A stretch of 64,000 bases of DNA from Microcella indica. Lineage in GTDB: Bacteria > Actinomycetota > Actinomycetes > Actinomycetales > Microbacteriaceae. Below the pieces are notes generated by a model. It made no database searches and was not told where the DNA came from. It worked only from the letters and a program-made list of their open reading frames with translations. Positions 36,755 through 46,573 of the stretch are shown here, in pieces. The stretch lies in assembly GCF_013414345.1 (NCBI RefSeq), contig NZ_CP058670.1:1550001-1614000 (forward strand), written 5' to 3'. Every line of letters begins with the position of its first letter. Positions within the stretch are counted from its first letter, which is position 1. The position numbers and the translations under genes were made by a program.

Positions 36755-37465
36755 ATGGCCGACGAGACCGTCGACATCAGCACGGCACCGAGCGCCGCCG
36801 CGCCCGGCACGCGCCGCCGCACGACGCTGAGCGACAAGCAGCGCGCCATCCTCGGGTTCATCCAGTCCTCGGTCGCGAGCCGGGGCTACCCGCCGAGCAT
36901 GCGCGAGATCGGCGAGGCCGTCGGGCTCTCCTCGCTCTCGAGCGTCGCCCACCAGCTCGGCCAACTCGAGCTCAGCGGCTACCTGCGCCGCGACCCGAAC
37001 CGGCCGCGCGCCCTCGAAGTGCTCATCGACCTCGAGCCCGACACGACCATCACGATCGACACCCCGGTCTCGACGAGCCCCTCCGTCGGCGACGCCGCCA
37101 TGGTGCCCCTCGTCGGGCGCATCGCCGCGGGCATCCCGATCACCGCCGATCAGATGGTGGAGGAGGTCGTGCCGCTCCCCCGCCAGCTCGTCGGCAAGGG
37201 CGAGCTCTTCATGCTCACCGTCGTCGGCGACTCGATGATCGACGCCGCCATCTGCGACGGCGACTGGGTCGTCGTGCGCCAGCAGAACACCGCCGAGAAC
37301 GGCGAGATCGTCGCCGCCATGCTCGACAACGAGGCGACCGTGAAGGTCTTCAAGCAGCGCGACGGCCACACCTGGTTGCTGCCCCGCAACTCGGCCTTCG
37401 AGCCGATCCTCGGCGACCACGCGACGATCCTCGGCAAGGTCGTCAGCGTCATGCGCAAGGTCTAG
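36755..37465 (+). CDS. lexA: LexA repressor
   Basis: 236 residues. An N-terminal winged HTH ([20 protein letters not shown], then [14 protein letters not shown]) precedes the S24 self-cleavage domain. The cleavage site is A125-G126 in [10 protein letters not shown]. Catalytic Ser160 is in VVGDSMID and Lys197 in EATVKVF. The start at 36755 has GAGGGAGAA before it. It represses the SOS regulon, including itself, recA and probably the divergent LysM gene. Its 3' end overlaps convergent hflX by 4 bp. Confidence 0.97.
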   Translation: MADETVDISTAPSAAAPGTRRRTTLSDKQRAILGFIQSSVASRGYPPSMREIGEAVGLSSLSSVAHQLGQLELSGYLRRDPNRPRALEVLIDLEPDTTITIDTPVSTSPSVGDAAMVPLVGRIAAGIPITADQMVEEVVPLPRQLVGKGELFMLTVVGDSMIDAAICDGDWVVVRQQNTAENGEIVAAMLDNEATVKVFKQRDGHTWLLPRNSAFEPILGDHATILGKVVSVMRKV

Positions 37466-39042
37466 CGGGCTCCCGCCGTCGCGGTCGGTACCGCGGTTGT
37501 CGTGAACGGCTCGAGCTGCGCCGCCAGACCCGAGTTCACGAGGGCGTGCACGCGCGTGCCCTCCTCCTCGTAGGAAGTCTCGAGCACACGGCCGCGCTCG
37601 TGCACGAGCGAGACGAGGTCGCCCCGGTCGTACGGCACGACCGCGGTCACCTCGACCTCGGGGTCGGGCAGGGTCTCGGCGATGCGCGCGCGCAGCTCGT
37701 CGACCCCCTCCCCCGTCTTGGCGGAGACGAAGACCGCGCCGGGCACGAGGCCGCGCAGCAGGAGGCGCGCGTCGTCGTCCAGGAGGTCGCTCTTGTTGAT
37801 GGCGACGATCTCGGGAAGATGGCGCGCATCCACCTCACCGATGACGTCCCGTACAGTCGCGAGCTGCGCAGCGGGGTCTGGGTGGGCGCCGTCGATGACG
37901 TGCACGATGACGTCGCTGTCGGCGACCTCCTCGAGCGTCGAGCGGAAGGCCTCGACGAGCTGGTGCGGCAGGTTGCGCACGAAGCCGACCGTGTCGGCGA
38001 GCGTGTAGGGCCGGCCCTCGGGCGTCGTCGTCTTGCGCACGGTCGGGTCGAGGGTGGCGAAGAGCGCGTTCTCGACGAGCACGCCCGCGCGCGTGAGGCG
38101 GTTGAGCAGGCTCGACTTGCCGGCGTTCGTGTACCCGGCGATCGCGACGCTCGGCACCGCGAAGCGGTCGCGGTTGGCGCGCTTGGCGGCACGAGCGGGC
38201 GCGAAGCCCTTGATCTGGCGGCGCAGCTTCGACATGCGGGTGTGGATGCGGCGGCGGTCGAGCTCGATCTTCGTCTCACCCGGGCCACGGCTACCCATGC
38301 CGGCCCCGGCGCCGCCGACCTGGCCACCGGCCTGGCGCGACATCGACTCGCCCCAGCCGCGCAGGCGCGGCAGCAGGTACTCGAGCTGCGCGAGCTCGAC
38401 CTGCGCCTTGCCCTCGCGGCTCTTGGCGTGCTGGCTGAAGATGTCGAGGATGACGGCGGTGCGGTCGATGACCTTGACCTTCACGACGTCTTCGAGGGCG
38501 CGCCGCTGACTGGGGGCGAGCTCGGTGTCGGCGATGACGGTGTCGGCGCCGAGCTCCTTGACGATGAGGCCGAGCTCGGCGGCCTTGCCCTTGCCGAGGT
38601 AGGTGCTCGGGTCGGGGTTCGGTCGGCGCTGCAGCAGGCCGTCGAGCACGACGGCGCCCGCGGTCTCGGCGAGGGCGGCGAGCTCGCGCAACGAGTTCTC
38701 GGCCTCGTCGAGGGCGCCCTGCGCGTAGATGCCGATGAGGATGACGTTCTCGAGCCGCAGCTGCCGGTACTCGACCTCGGTGACGTCTTCGAGCTCGGTG
38801 GAGAGGCCGCCGACGCGGCGCAGGGCCGCACGATCCTCGCGGTCGAACTGGTCGCCGTCGCGGTCGTGCGCGTAGTCGTTGTCGACCTGCAGGGCGGCGG
38901 CACGGCCGCCGTGCAGCGTCACCGAGCGGGCGTGCGAGTCGGCGTTCGCCAGGACGCGCGCCACAGCATCCGCCCCCGCATCGCGCGGCGCGGAAGTATC
39001 GCCGGCCTCGGAAGCCGGGTTCTGCGGGTCTGTCTCGGTCAT
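37462..39042 (-). CDS. hflX: Ribosome-associated GTPase HflX
   Basis: 526 residues. The N-terminal HflX domain contains GKGKAAEL and [19 protein letters not shown], followed by a long helical segment with [14 protein letters not shown]. The G domain has G1 [10 protein letters not shown]3 [10 protein letters not shown] and G4 NKSD. HflX splits stalled or stressed ribosomes. A 110-residue N-terminal extension is longer than in E. coli but usual in actinobacteria. It is convergent with lexA and divergent from the methyltransferase at 39086. Confidence 0.95.
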   Translation of the reverse strand: MTETDPQNPASEAGDTSAPRDAGADAVARVLANADSHARSVTLHGGRAAALQVDNDYAHDRDGDQFDREDRAALRRVGGLSTELEDVTEVEYRQLRLENVILIGIYAQGALDEAENSLRELAALAETAGAVVLDGLLQRRPNPDPSTYLGKGKAAELGLIVKELGADTVIADTELAPSQRRALEDVVKVKVIDRTAVILDIFSQHAKSREGKAQVELAQLEYLLPRLRGWGESMSRQAGGQVGGAGAGMGSRGPGETKIELDRRRIHTRMSKLRRQIKGFAPARAAKRANRDRFAVPSVAIAGYTNAGKSSLLNRLTRAGVLVENALFATLDPTVRKTTTPEGRPYTLADTVGFVRNLPHQLVEAFRSTLEEVADSDVIVHVIDGAHPDPAAQLATVRDVIGEVDARHLPEIVAINKSDLLDDDARLLLRGLVPGAVFVSAKTGEGVDELRARIAETLPDPEVEVTAVVPYDRGDLVSLVHERGRVLETSYEEEGTRVHALVNSGLAAQLEPFTTTAVPTATAGAR

Positions 39043-39085
39043 CGTCGCTCACTGTACTCGCGTTACTTCGGTAGATTCTGGTGTC

Positions 39086-39709
39086 ATGGCGGCCGACCAC
39101 TACTTCAGCGATCAGCCGCGCGGCGAACTCGTGCTCTCTCCGCTCAGCGTCACGCTCGCCGACCGCGAGGTCGAGGTGGTCACGGCCGGCGGCGTCTTCA
39201 GCCCGCGCGCTCTCGATGCGGGCACCCGCGTGCTGCTCACCTCCGTGCCTCCCCCGCCCACGACCGGCCACGTGCTCGACCTCGGGTGCGGCTGGGGGCC
39301 GATCGCCCTGAGCCTCGCCCTGCGCTCCCCCGAGGCGACGGTGTGGGCGGTCGACGTCAACGAGCGCTCCCTCGACCTCACACGCCGCAACGCCGCCCGG
39401 CTCGGCCTCACGAACATCACGCCAGTGCGGCCCGAGCAGGTGCCCGATGACGTGCGCTTCTCGTGCATCTGGTCGAACCCGCCCATCCGCGTCGGCAAGA
39501 ACGAATTGCACGGGATGCTCGAGCACTGGGTTCCCCGCCTCGACGACGATGCCTCCGCCTGGCTCGTCGTCGCCCGCAACCTCGGGTCGGACTCGCTGCA
39601 GCGCTGGCTCGAGGAGTCGTTCGGCGCGTGGTCGACCGTCAGCCGTGCGGCGACCCAGAAGGGCTACCGCGTGCTGCGGGTGCGTCGCACGAACTCTGCC
39701 GCCGAGTAG
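39086..39709 (+). CDS. RsmC-like class I SAM methyltransferase
   Basis: 207 residues, starting MAADHYFSDQP. SAM motif I VLDLGCGWGPIAL, acidic motif VWAVDVNERSLDL, and the N6-adenine/N2-guanine motif WSNPPIRVGK (NPPI) place it with the RsmC/RlmG guanine-N2 rRNA methyltransferases. It lacks the N-terminal duplicate domain of E. coli RsmC. Lies 43 bp from hflX in divergent orientation; convergent with dapF across 28 bp. Confidence 0.88.
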   Translation: MAADHYFSDQPRGELVLSPLSVTLADREVEVVTAGGVFSPRALDAGTRVLLTSVPPPPTTGHVLDLGCGWGPIALSLALRSPEATVWAVDVNERSLDLTRRNAARLGLTNITPVRPEQVPDDVRFSCIWSNPPIRVGKNELHGMLEHWVPRLDDDASAWLVVARNLGSDSLQRWLEESFGAWSTVSRAATQKGYRVLRVRRTNSAAE

Positions 39710-39737
39710 CGGTGCGCGTCCCTCGACGAGCGAGTTT

Positions 39738-40616
39738 CTAGACCAGGAGCGTGCCGTCGAACACGAGCTCGGCGGGCCCACTGAGGGCCGCGTGCTCGCC
39801 GTCCTCCGCCGCGAAGACGCGCACGCCCAGCACGCCGCCGGGAACCTCGACGCGCCACTCCGTCGGGGCCGAGGGGCCCGCCCAGTGCCGCACGGCGAGA
39901 GCGGCCGCCACGGCGCCCGTGCCGCAGGAGAGCGTCTCACCGCTGCCGCGCTCGTGCACGCGCATGCGGATGCGCCCCACGCCGTCGACGACGAGGGGGT
40001 CGGCGGGCACGACGAACTCGACGTTCGCGCCGGCCTCGGGCGCGGGGTCGAGCACAGGCGCCTCGCTCAGGTCGACCGACTCGAGCTCGGCCTCGCTCGC
40101 GAGCGCGACGACGACGTGCGGGTTGCCGACGGAGATGCCGAGGCCGGGGCGCGGCACGGGCAGCGCACGCGCGGTCACGGTCGGCTCGCCGCCGTGGAGC
40201 GACCAGCGGCCGAGGTCGGCGGCGAAGCCGTCGGCGAGGCGGTGCACGTCGCGCACTCCCGACCGCGTCCCGATCGGCAGCGACTGCCCCTCCTCGAGGG
40301 TCGCGAGCCCGTTCTCGAGGAGGTACCGCACGAAGACGCGGATGCCGTTACCGCACATCTCGGAGGGGCTGCCGTCGGCGTTCGTGTAGTCCATGAACCA
40401 CTCCGCGTCCGGGTCCTCCGCGAGCGCGGCGGCACCCTCGGGAAGGTTCGCCGACCGCACGGCGCGGATGACGCCGTCGCCGCCGACGCCGAAATGCCGG
40501 TCGGCGAGGGCCGCGCGCTGCGGCGCCGTCAGCGGCCGGTCGCCCGCCGGGTCGGAGTACAGGACGAAGTCGTTGCCGGTGCCGTGGCCCTTCGTGAAGC
40601 GCAGGAGCGAGGTCAT
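39738..40616 (-). CDS. dapF: Diaminopimelate epimerase
   Basis: Converts LL-DAP to meso-DAP for lysine and peptidoglycan. 292 residues. The two catalytic cysteines are in MCGNGIRV and [22 protein letters not shown] is the N-terminal signature. It overlaps miaA by 4 bp (ATGA), in the standard actinobacterial miaB-miaA-dapF order. Confidence 0.96.
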   Translation of the reverse strand: MTSLLRFTKGHGTGNDFVLYSDPAGDRPLTAPQRAALADRHFGVGGDGVIRAVRSANLPEGAAALAEDPDAEWFMDYTNADGSPSEMCGNGIRVFVRYLLENGLATLEEGQSLPIGTRSGVRDVHRLADGFAADLGRWSLHGGEPTVTARALPVPRPGLGISVGNPHVVVALASEAELESVDLSEAPVLDPAPEAGANVEFVVPADPLVVDGVGRIRMRVHERGSGETLSCGTGAVAAALAVRHWAGPSAPTEWRVEVPGGVLGVRVFAAEDGEHAALSGPAELVFDGTLLV

Positions 40617-41590
40617 CTCTCCATCGTATCGACGCCGTCACCTGCACCGTTGCCGTCGCCTGGGCCGTCGCTGCCGCTGTCGCCACCGAGTGCGCGCATC
40701 GCCTGGTCGAGCCGGTCGTCGGCCGCCGCATCGATCCAGCGCACGCTCTCGTCGCGGCGGAACCAGCTCACCTGGCGCCGCGCGTAGCGCCGCGTGAGGG
40801 CCTGCGTTTCCTCGATGGCCTCGCGCTCGGAGAGGCGACCCGCGAGCTGGCCGATCGCCTGCGCGTAGCCGATCGCGCGGCTCGCCGTCACCCCGCGCTC
40901 GAGGCCCTGCGGCAGCAGGCCGCGCACCTCGTCGAGCAGCCCGGCACGCCACATGCCCTCGACGCGCGCGTCGAGACGCGGCACGAGCGCCGAGCGCTCG
41001 AGGTGCAGACCCACCTGCCGGTAGGGGCGCCAGGGGCGCTCCCGCGCGGCGAGCCCGGCGCTGAAGGGCTCACCGGTGAGGTCGCCGACCTCGAGCGCGC
41101 GCACGATGCGGCGGCCGTTGTGCGGCCCGATCGCGTCGGCGGCGACGGGGTCGCGCTGCCGCAGCTCCTCGTGCAGGGCGGCGAGCCCGCGCTCGGCGAG
41201 CACGCCCTCCCAGTGCGCGCGGCGCTCGGGGTCGGTGCCCGGAAACTGGAAGTCGGTCAGCACGGCGGCGACGTAGAGGCCTGAGCCGCCGACGAGCAGC
41301 GGTGTGGCGCCGCGCTCGGTGATGGCGTCGATCGTGCGCCGGGCATCCTCTTGATAGCGCGCGACGGACGCCTCCTCGGTGACGTCCAGGACGTCGAGGA
41401 GGTGGTGCGGGATGCCCTCGCGATCGCTCGGGGGCAGCTTGGCCGTGCCGATGTCCATGCCGCGGTAGAGCTGCATGGCGTCGGCGTTGACGATCTCCAC
41501 CGGGCGCCCGGCGTCGGTCCAGCGTCGCGCGAGCGCGAGGGCCAGGTCGCTCTTGCCGGTACCCGTGGCGCCGACGACGGCGAGGATCAC
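40613..41590 (-). CDS. miaA: tRNA dimethylallyltransferase
   Basis: 325 residues, isopentenylates A37 of tRNAs reading UNN codons. P-loop [12 protein letters not shown] is at residues 7-18. Then [15 protein letters not shown] and LVGGSGLY, with [14 protein letters not shown] near the end. The start is GTG at 41590, overlapping the miaB stop (GTGA). The C-terminus carries a short GDG-rich tail ([12 protein letters not shown]) not usual for the family. Confidence 0.95.
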   Translation of the reverse strand: MILAVVGATGTGKSDLALALARRWTDAGRPVEIVNADAMQLYRGMDIGTAKLPPSDREGIPHHLLDVLDVTEEASVARYQEDARRTIDAITERGATPLLVGGSGLYVAAVLTDFQFPGTDPERRAHWEGVLAERGLAALHEELRQRDPVAADAIGPHNGRRIVRALEVGDLTGEPFSAGLAARERPWRPYRQVGLHLERSALVPRLDARVEGMWRAGLLDEVRGLLPQGLERGVTASRAIGYAQAIGQLAGRLSEREAIEETQALTRRYARRQVSWFRRDESVRWIDAAADDRLDQAMRALGGDSGSDGPGDGNGAGDGVDTMER

Positions 41591-43098
41591 GAGCGGGCGC
41601 GCAGCCCCGGCAGACCGAGGGAGACCCGCGCGCCCGCCGCCGGCGCGCCAGCCGCCTGTGCACCCGCCGCGGGCACGGCGCACGACTCGGCCTGGGCGCG
41701 GTCCCACGCGTCGCCGGAGCGGGTGCGGCGGATGCGCAGCGGGCCGGGCTCGTCGGCGAGCAGGTGGAAGGGCGCGGCGCGCGTGATGACCGCGGTGACG
41801 ATGTCGCCGGGGCGGGGGCGCTCGCCCTCGTGCGGCAGGGCAACGTGCACGAGCCGGCCGTCTTCGGCGCGACCGGTGAGGCGCTCGCTTTCGGCATCCT
41901 TGCGGCCTTCGGCGCTCGACACGAGCACGTGCACCTCGCGACCCACCTGGTTCTGGTTCTCCTCGAGGCTGATGCGCTCCTGCAGGGCGACGAGGCGCTC
42001 GTAGCGCTCCTGCACGACCTCCTTGGGCACCTGGTCGTCCATCGTCGCGGCGGGCGTACCGGGGCGGATGGAGTACTGGAAGGTGAAGGCGCTCGCGAAC
42101 CGGGAATGCTCGACGACGCGCAGGGTCTCGGCGAAGTCCTCCTCCGTCTCGCCCGGGAAGCCGACGATGATGTCGGTCGTGATCGCGGCGTGCGGGATGC
42201 GCGTGCGCACCCGGTCGAGGATGCCGAGAAACTTCTCGCTGCGATAGGAGCGCCGCATGGCCTTGAGGATGCGGTCGGAGCCCGACTGCAGGGGCATGTG
42301 CAGCTGGGGCGTGACGGCGGGCGTCTCGGCCATGGCGTCGATGACGTCGTCGGTGAAAGCGGCGGGGTGGGGGCTCGTGAAACGCAGGCGCTCGAGGCCG
42401 TCGATGTGGCCTGCGGCGCGCAGGAGCTTGCCGAAGGCGAGGCGGTCGCCGAACTCGACGCCGTAGGAGTTGACGTTCTGGCCGAGCAGCGTGACCTCGA
42501 TGGCACCGTCGTCGACGAGCGCCTGCAGCTCGGCGAGGACGTCGCCGGGCCGGCGATCCTTCTCTTTGCCGCGCAGGGCGGGAACGATGCAGAACGTGCA
42601 GGTGTTGTTGCAGCCGACGGAGATGCTCACCCACCCGCTGTGGGTCGACTCGCGCCGCGTGGGGAGGGTGGAGGGGAAGGTCTCGAGGGATTCGAGGATC
42701 TCGAGCTGGGCCTCGCCGTTGTGCCGCGCGCGCTCGAGCAGGGCGGGAAGGGACCCCATGTTGTGGGTGCCGAAGACGACGTCGACGTAGGGCGCCTTCT
42801 CGAGGATGACGCTCTTGTCTTTCTGGGCGAGGCACCCGCCGACGGCGATCTGCATGTCGCCGCCGCGCTCACGCTTGACGCTCGCGAGCATCCCGAGGTT
42901 GCCGTAGAGCTTGTTGTCGGCGTTCTCGCGCACGGCGCACGTGTTGATGACGACGACGTCCGCGTCGCCGTCCTCGGCCCGGACGTAGCCCGCAGCTTCG
43001 AGCGAGCCGCTCAGCCGCTCGGAGTCGTGCACGTTCATCTGACAGCCGAACGTGCGCACCTGGTAGGTGCGCGTGCGCTCGAGGATGGGCGCGGACAT
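41587..43098 (-). CDS. miaB: tRNA-2-methylthio-N6-dimethylallyladenosine synthase
   Basis: 503-residue radical-SAM enzyme that adds a methylthio group to i6A37. The N-terminal [Fe-S] cysteines are in [15 protein letters not shown] and GGCLAQK. The radical-SAM CxxxCxxC is [14 protein letters not shown] domain lies near the C-terminus ([12 protein letters not shown]... RLVHVALP). The last 45 residues are Ala/Gly-rich and variable. Start [20 protein letters not shown]. Upstream lies the RHS island instead of recX. Confidence 0.96.
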   Translation of the reverse strand: MSAPILERTRTYQVRTFGCQMNVHDSERLSGSLEAAGYVRAEDGDADVVVINTCAVRENADNKLYGNLGMLASVKRERGGDMQIAVGGCLAQKDKSVILEKAPYVDVVFGTHNMGSLPALLERARHNGEAQLEILESLETFPSTLPTRRESTHSGWVSISVGCNNTCTFCIVPALRGKEKDRRPGDVLAELQALVDDGAIEVTLLGQNVNSYGVEFGDRLAFGKLLRAAGHIDGLERLRFTSPHPAAFTDDVIDAMAETPAVTPQLHMPLQSGSDRILKAMRRSYRSEKFLGILDRVRTRIPHAAITTDIIVGFPGETEEDFAETLRVVEHSRFASAFTFQYSIRPGTPAATMDDQVPKEVVQERYERLVALQERISLEENQNQVGREVHVLVSSAEGRKDAESERLTGRAEDGRLVHVALPHEGERPRPGDIVTAVITRAAPFHLLADEPGPLRIRRTRSGDAWDRAQAESCAVPAAGAQAAGAPAAGARVSLGLPGLRARS

Positions 43099-43197
43099 GC
43101 TGCCAGTTTACGCGCGCTCTGCGCCTCGCACCGCGACCCTGCTGCCGCGCTTCCTGCGTCACCGACTCGTGCAGCAGACCCAGCATTCACAAGAGAC

Positions 43198-43431
43198 CTA
43201 GCCAAACTGAACGATCAAGAGAAATACACCTAAAGACAAGAAAAGTACCCCGCCTATCCGAGCCTGGATGTGCTGGTTCCTCTGTCGAGCCTTCTCGGCG
43301 TGTTTCTCTCTTCCGAATGCGTCAAAAATGGACGCGTTGATTTGCACGAGAATTGACGGTCTTATGGTTCCGACAAGACCAAAGGCGAGAAACACTGTGG
43401 CAACAAGGAGAACGAGCGCCGGCGGAGCCAT
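43198..43431 (-). CDS. Small membrane protein after RHS tip 1 (candidate immunity protein)
   Basis: 77 residues starting MAPPALVLLVATVFL. It has two predicted TM helices (residues 4-22 and 58-75) with a charged loop (REKHAEKARQRNQ) between. It begins 7 bp after the RHS tip 1 stop with GGGGGG before the ATG, so it is read with the RHS gene. Local base composition is low; 27 of 60 bases at 43201-43260 are G or C. Position and size fit an immunity protein of a polymorphic toxin, which is inference. No family is recognised. Confidence 0.72.
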   Translation of the reverse strand: MAPPALVLLVATVFLAFGLVGTIRPSILVQINASIFDAFGREKHAEKARQRNQHIQARIGGVLFLSLGVFLLIVQFG

Positions 43432-43438
43432 GCTCGAG

Positions 43439-44578
43439 CTACCCCCCAATCTGAATCGAATGTACTTGGTTGAGGCTACAGCCGGCCCGAAGGCCGGAGG
43501 ACCAGCCGACCTCCGCGTTGTAATCATCAGGTCCCGCGAAGCCTGCTTGACCGTAGACCCCCACGGGTCCCACAGCGCCGGTGCACTGTCCGTAAGTTGA
43601 CACGCCCGCTCCCGTACCCCACGCATGGCCGACGTTGCCAGTGAGGCCCAGCGCCGGGCCAACCCAATATCCGAGAAGCAAGTAGGCCTTCCCGCTCGCG
43701 AATCCGAGACCGACAGAACCGCACACCAACGCGCAACCCTCCACATTCGCGCTCAGGCCAGTCCGGAGATTAGCCCCAGGCAACTCGGAGATCGTGATCA
43801 GTGGGGTTTGACGCGTAGGCCCCGGACTTCCGCTTGAAAGGCGGGGTCGCGTCGGTAGTGCGGGTCCAGCGATGAGGCGTTCCACGAGAGATGGTCCTCC
43901 GCCGCGCTGGCCCTTGACTCGACGCCGGAGATCCGCCGATGCAGAACGACCGTCCGAGATTGCGGTGCACTTTCCACCGCTTGCAACACGACACTGAACC
44001 ATTCCGGTCAAGTCGAGTTTGTTGATCGGATCGGTCGGATACACGTACGAGTTGTCCACCCCACCCTCGACCGGGTCGACGCTGAGGAACCTGCCCAGCG
44101 CCGGCACATAGACCCGTGCCCCCATTTGCACGATCGCGACCGAACCCTGATGCTCATACAACTTCCGATGCCCGCCCACGAACGCGTAGTCCGCATCCCC
44201 TTCGGCGTTGTCGATCACCGCATCATCCGCACCCGTGGTGCCGATACGGCCCGTGGTCGGGTCGATGGGCTGCCCGAATGGATCAAACCGCACCACCCCA
44301 GCTGAGCGCACTCCGGCGCCGTCGGCCTCCAGGACGATCGAGCCCTGCAGGTTCGGATACGACCACTGCTCACGCGCCTCAGACCCCAGCACGAAGCGCA
44401 CTGCTGCACCCCCGGGAAGGGAGACCGTGTATTCGGAGACCTGGTCTTGAGCATCCAGAACCAGACCCGACACGTCAGCAGCCGCCGCATGCGCGTACCG
44501 CGTCGCCGACTGCTCAATGCCATCGACCGTGACCGTGCGGGCCACGATGCGGTTGGTCACATCGCGGGTGTAGGACAC
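43439..44578 (-). pseudogene. RHS-repeat fragment 1: core 3' part plus C-terminal tip 1
   Basis: This is the 3' portion of an RHS/YD-repeat gene, cut from its upstream part by the IS3-type element. The core (44021-44578) encodes [14 protein letters not shown], ending with the RHS terminus [20 protein letters not shown] and YVYPTDPIN. After that boundary about 190 residues are unique: a basic linker, then a Gly-rich, hydrophobic region (GLGFASGKAYLLLGYWVGP) ending HSIQIGG. This tip is unrelated to tip 2. It has no start of its own and may be silent unless read from outside. Confidence 0.8.
44021..44578. repeat. RHS core direct repeat, copy 1 (first part; continues at 45925-46098)
   Basis: Direct repeat of 47087-47644. 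The two parts of copy 1 total 732 bp, exactly the length of 47087-47818, without any length change. By eye about 28 of 558 positions differ in this part (about 95% identity). Confidence 0.9.
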
Positions 44579-44603
44579 TGAATCCCCCCGGCGTGTTCGG
44601 AGA
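44579..44603. repeat. Left inverted repeat of the IS3-family element
   Basis: 25 bp, beginning TGAATCCCCCCGGCG. It is the exact reverse complement of 45897-45921. Confidence 0.92.
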
Positions 44604-44629
44604 CTCGATTCCTTGGAAGGATCAGTCTC

Positions 44630-44953
44630 ATGGCACGACCCAACAAGTATCCGCGCGAGCTTCGTGAGCGCGCAGTCCGCATGGTCGCCGAGGTGCGGCC
44701 TGACTATCCCAGCGAGCACGCCGCGATCACCGCGGTCGCCGGCATGCTCGGCATCGGCTCGCCCGAAACGGTCCGAACCTGGATTCGGCGGCAGCAGGTC
44801 GATGTCGGCCAACGGCCGGGGGTGACCACCGAGGCGCAGGCGGAGATCAAGAAGCTCAAACGAGAGAACGCCGAGTTGCGGCGGGCGAACGAGATATTGA
44901 AGGCGGCTTCGGCTTTCTTCGCGGCCGAACTCGACCGGCCAGCGAAGCGATAG
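44630..44953 (+). CDS. IS3-family transposase OrfA (HTH protein)
   Basis: 107 residues, starting MARPNKYPRELRERAVRMV with AAGGA upstream. An HTH_Tnp_1 domain (AVAGMLGIGSPETVRTWIRR) is followed by a leucine-zipper-like coiled coil (EIKKLKRENAELRRANEILK) used for OrfA/OrfAB multimerisation. Its end overlaps the orfB frame, which is open from before 44821. Confidence 0.92.
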   Translation: MARPNKYPRELRERAVRMVAEVRPDYPSEHAAITAVAGMLGIGSPETVRTWIRRQQVDVGQRPGVTTEAQAEIKKLKRENAELRRANEILKAASAFFAAELDRPAKR

Positions 44954-45024
44954 TCGCGTTCATCACCGACCACAAGGACCGCAATGATGGTGGCCTGCGA
45001 TGGGGTGTCGAGTCGATCTGCGCC

Positions 45025-45882
45025 GTGCTCACCCAGCATGAGGTGAAGATCGCCCCATCGACCTACTATGACGCCCGCAAGCGTCGACCCTCAGCGCGGC
45101 AGGTGTCCGATGAGCGGTGGAAGCCGATCGTGCTGGGCTGCTGGCAGCGGCAACGGCGCGTGCTGGGCGCTCGGAAGCTCTGGTTGCGTCTGCGCCGCGA
45201 GGGCCACGACATTGCCCGTTGCACGGTGGAGCGCCTCATGCGCGAGCTCGGCATCGCTGGCGTGCGACGTGGGAAACGCACCAATCCGGTCGATGCTGAC
45301 CCGCGCGAGACCAGACCTGCCGACCTTGTCGATCGGCATTTCGCCAGGTTCCGCACGAACCAACTCTGGGTCGCTGACTTCACCTACGTGTGGTCGTGGT
45401 CCGGATGGGTTTACGTCGCGTTCGTGTTCGATGTTCACTCCCGCCGCATCCTGGGCTGGCGGGCGGCGACGAGAATGACGACGCCGCTGGTGCTCGACTG
45501 CCTGGAGATGGCGTTCTGGACCAGGCGCCGCGAGGGCGTCGCCGACTTCGCCGGACTGACGCATCACACCGATGCCGGCAGCGTCTATACGTCCATTGCC
45601 TTCACCGACCGCCTGATCGAGGAAGGCATCGACCCCTCGGTTGGATCCGTCGGCGACGCCTACGACAACTCCCTCGCGGAGTCCCAGATCGGACTCTATA
45701 AGACCGAGTTGATCCATCACGAAGGGCCCTGGCGAAACGTCGATCAGGTCGAGGCCGCGACCGCGGACTGGGTGCAGTGGTTTAACACCGAACGCATCCA
45801 CAGTTCGATCGATGACCTCACCCCGATCGAACTGGAGCAGCTCGAATATGCTCTGACCGAGCCCCTCGAACAAGCGGGCTGA
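45025..45882 (+). CDS. IS3-family transposase OrfB (DDE integrase core)
   Basis: 285 residues from this ATG-equivalent start. The HTH_21 region continues upstream (FITDHKDRNDGGLRWGVES), so the active OrfAB product is expected by -1 frameshift within the orfA overlap. The rve core shows the first Asp in LWVADFTYV, the second in THHTDAGSVYTS and Glu in DAYDNSLAESQIGLYK, then a WFNTERIHSS motif. All three DDE residues are intact. The frameshift site could not be pinned by eye. Confidence 0.92.
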   Translation: MLTQHEVKIAPSTYYDARKRRPSARQVSDERWKPIVLGCWQRQRRVLGARKLWLRLRREGHDIARCTVERLMRELGIAGVRRGKRTNPVDADPRETRPADLVDRHFARFRTNQLWVADFTYVWSWSGWVYVAFVFDVHSRRILGWRAATRMTTPLVLDCLEMAFWTRRREGVADFAGLTHHTDAGSVYTSIAFTDRLIEEGIDPSVGSVGDAYDNSLAESQIGLYKTELIHHEGPWRNVDQVEAATADWVQWFNTERIHSSIDDLTPIELEQLEYALTEPLEQAG

Positions 45883-45896
45883 CACCAGCAATACGC

Positions 45897-45921
45897 TCTC
45901 CGAACACGCCGGGGGGATTCA
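45897..45921. repeat. Right inverted repeat of the IS3-family element
   Basis: 25 bp ending GGGGGGATTCA. It is the exact reverse complement of the left repeat at 44579-44603. Confidence 0.92.
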
Positions 45922-46098
45922 CACCGTCGTGGCCACACCAGCATCAGTGACCGTGGTCGACAGGTGACGGTTCGCCAGATCGAACTCGAGACTCTGGTCG
46001 GCCAGAGTCGTCGTGTTGCCGTGCGCGTCATACGCCAACTCGGCAGGGGCGAGACCGTCAGCGACCGGGTTCGCCTCCGGGATCGCATCACCGGTGAC
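45922..46098 (-). pseudogene. RHS fragment 1, upstream remnant beyond the IS element
   Basis: Continues fragment 1 on the other side of the insertion. It encodes [40 protein letters not shown] and [15 protein letters not shown], nearly identical to 47645-47818 in fragment 2. The similarity stops sharply at 46098 (after CCGGTGAC). Further upstream is unrelated DNA, so the fragment has lost its 5' part. Confidence 0.82.
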
Positions 46099-46204
46099 AC
46101 CCGTGAGTGCGGGGCCAAGATCTGGAACGAACGCACGCGCCAGGAGCTCAGCACTCGGTGCGTCATGTCGGACTCGGGGTTGGTAGAGGAAAAGCAAGGG
46201 CTGC

Positions 46205-46519
46205 TCAGGGCGTCGGCTTGGCTCGTCGGGATCGCGTCCAGATGTAGGCCTGTCCGAAGCCAACGGATGTGAAGAAGCAGAAGAGCACGATCGCGGTTAC
46301 CAAGACACCCCCTTCGACACCGAACACGTACCCGGCAATGACTGAGACCGGGACTTGGATTGCGACTGAGAAGCCGATCAGTGGAAACCCAACTAGGGAG
46401 ATCAAGATGAAGAGCCACCCGGGCGCGTTCACATACTGAGCCGCCGCGGAGAGAGCCGAGCCCAATAGCCCCACCACTAGTGCATATGTCATACACCTGC
46501 GAACTTCAATTCTTGTCAC
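46205..46519 (-). CDS. Small membrane protein after RHS tip 2 (candidate immunity protein)
   Basis: 104 residues from a GTG at 46519 with GGAG 8 nt upstream. There are three to four hydrophobic helices (YALVVGLLGSALSAAAQYV, LFILISLVGFPLIGFSV, GGVLVTAIVLFCFFTSVGF) and a basic C-terminus. It begins 54 bp after the RHS fragment 2 stop, in the same arrangement as the 77-residue protein after tip 1. It is not similar to that protein. An immunity role is inferred from position; no family is recognised. Confidence 0.7.
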   Translation of the reverse strand: MTRIEVRRCMTYALVVGLLGSALSAAAQYVNAPGWLFILISLVGFPLIGFSVAIQVPVSVIAGYVFGVEGGVLVTAIVLFCFFTSVGFGQAYIWTRSRRAKPTP

Positions 46520-46573
46520 GATATCTCCGTAGTGTGATCGGACGGTTGGGCAGGAGGCATATTGGCTTGCTCC

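Larger units (their letters stand above)
44579..45921 (+). mobile_element. IS3-family insertion sequence (IS51-like)
   Basis: 1343 bp. It is bounded by perfect 25-bp inverted repeats starting TGAATCCCCCCGGCG and flanked by a 3-bp direct repeat CAC (44576-44578 and 45922-45924). It contains orfA and orfB in a -1 relation, typical of IS3. It inserted into the RHS core; removing it and one CAC restores the sequence of the sister core at 47641-47650. Both ORFs look intact, so the copy may be recent and active. Confidence 0.93.

Noticed and set aside
44590-44812. N-terminal extension of RHS fragment 1 into the IS element
   Set aside because: The frame beyond 44578 is the complement of orfA in the IS, so it is not native RHS sequence.
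46099-46263. Coding extension of the RHS fragment 1 remnant to 46263
   Set aside because: Similarity to the sister core ends at 46098, and the frame overlaps the 104-residue membrane protein.
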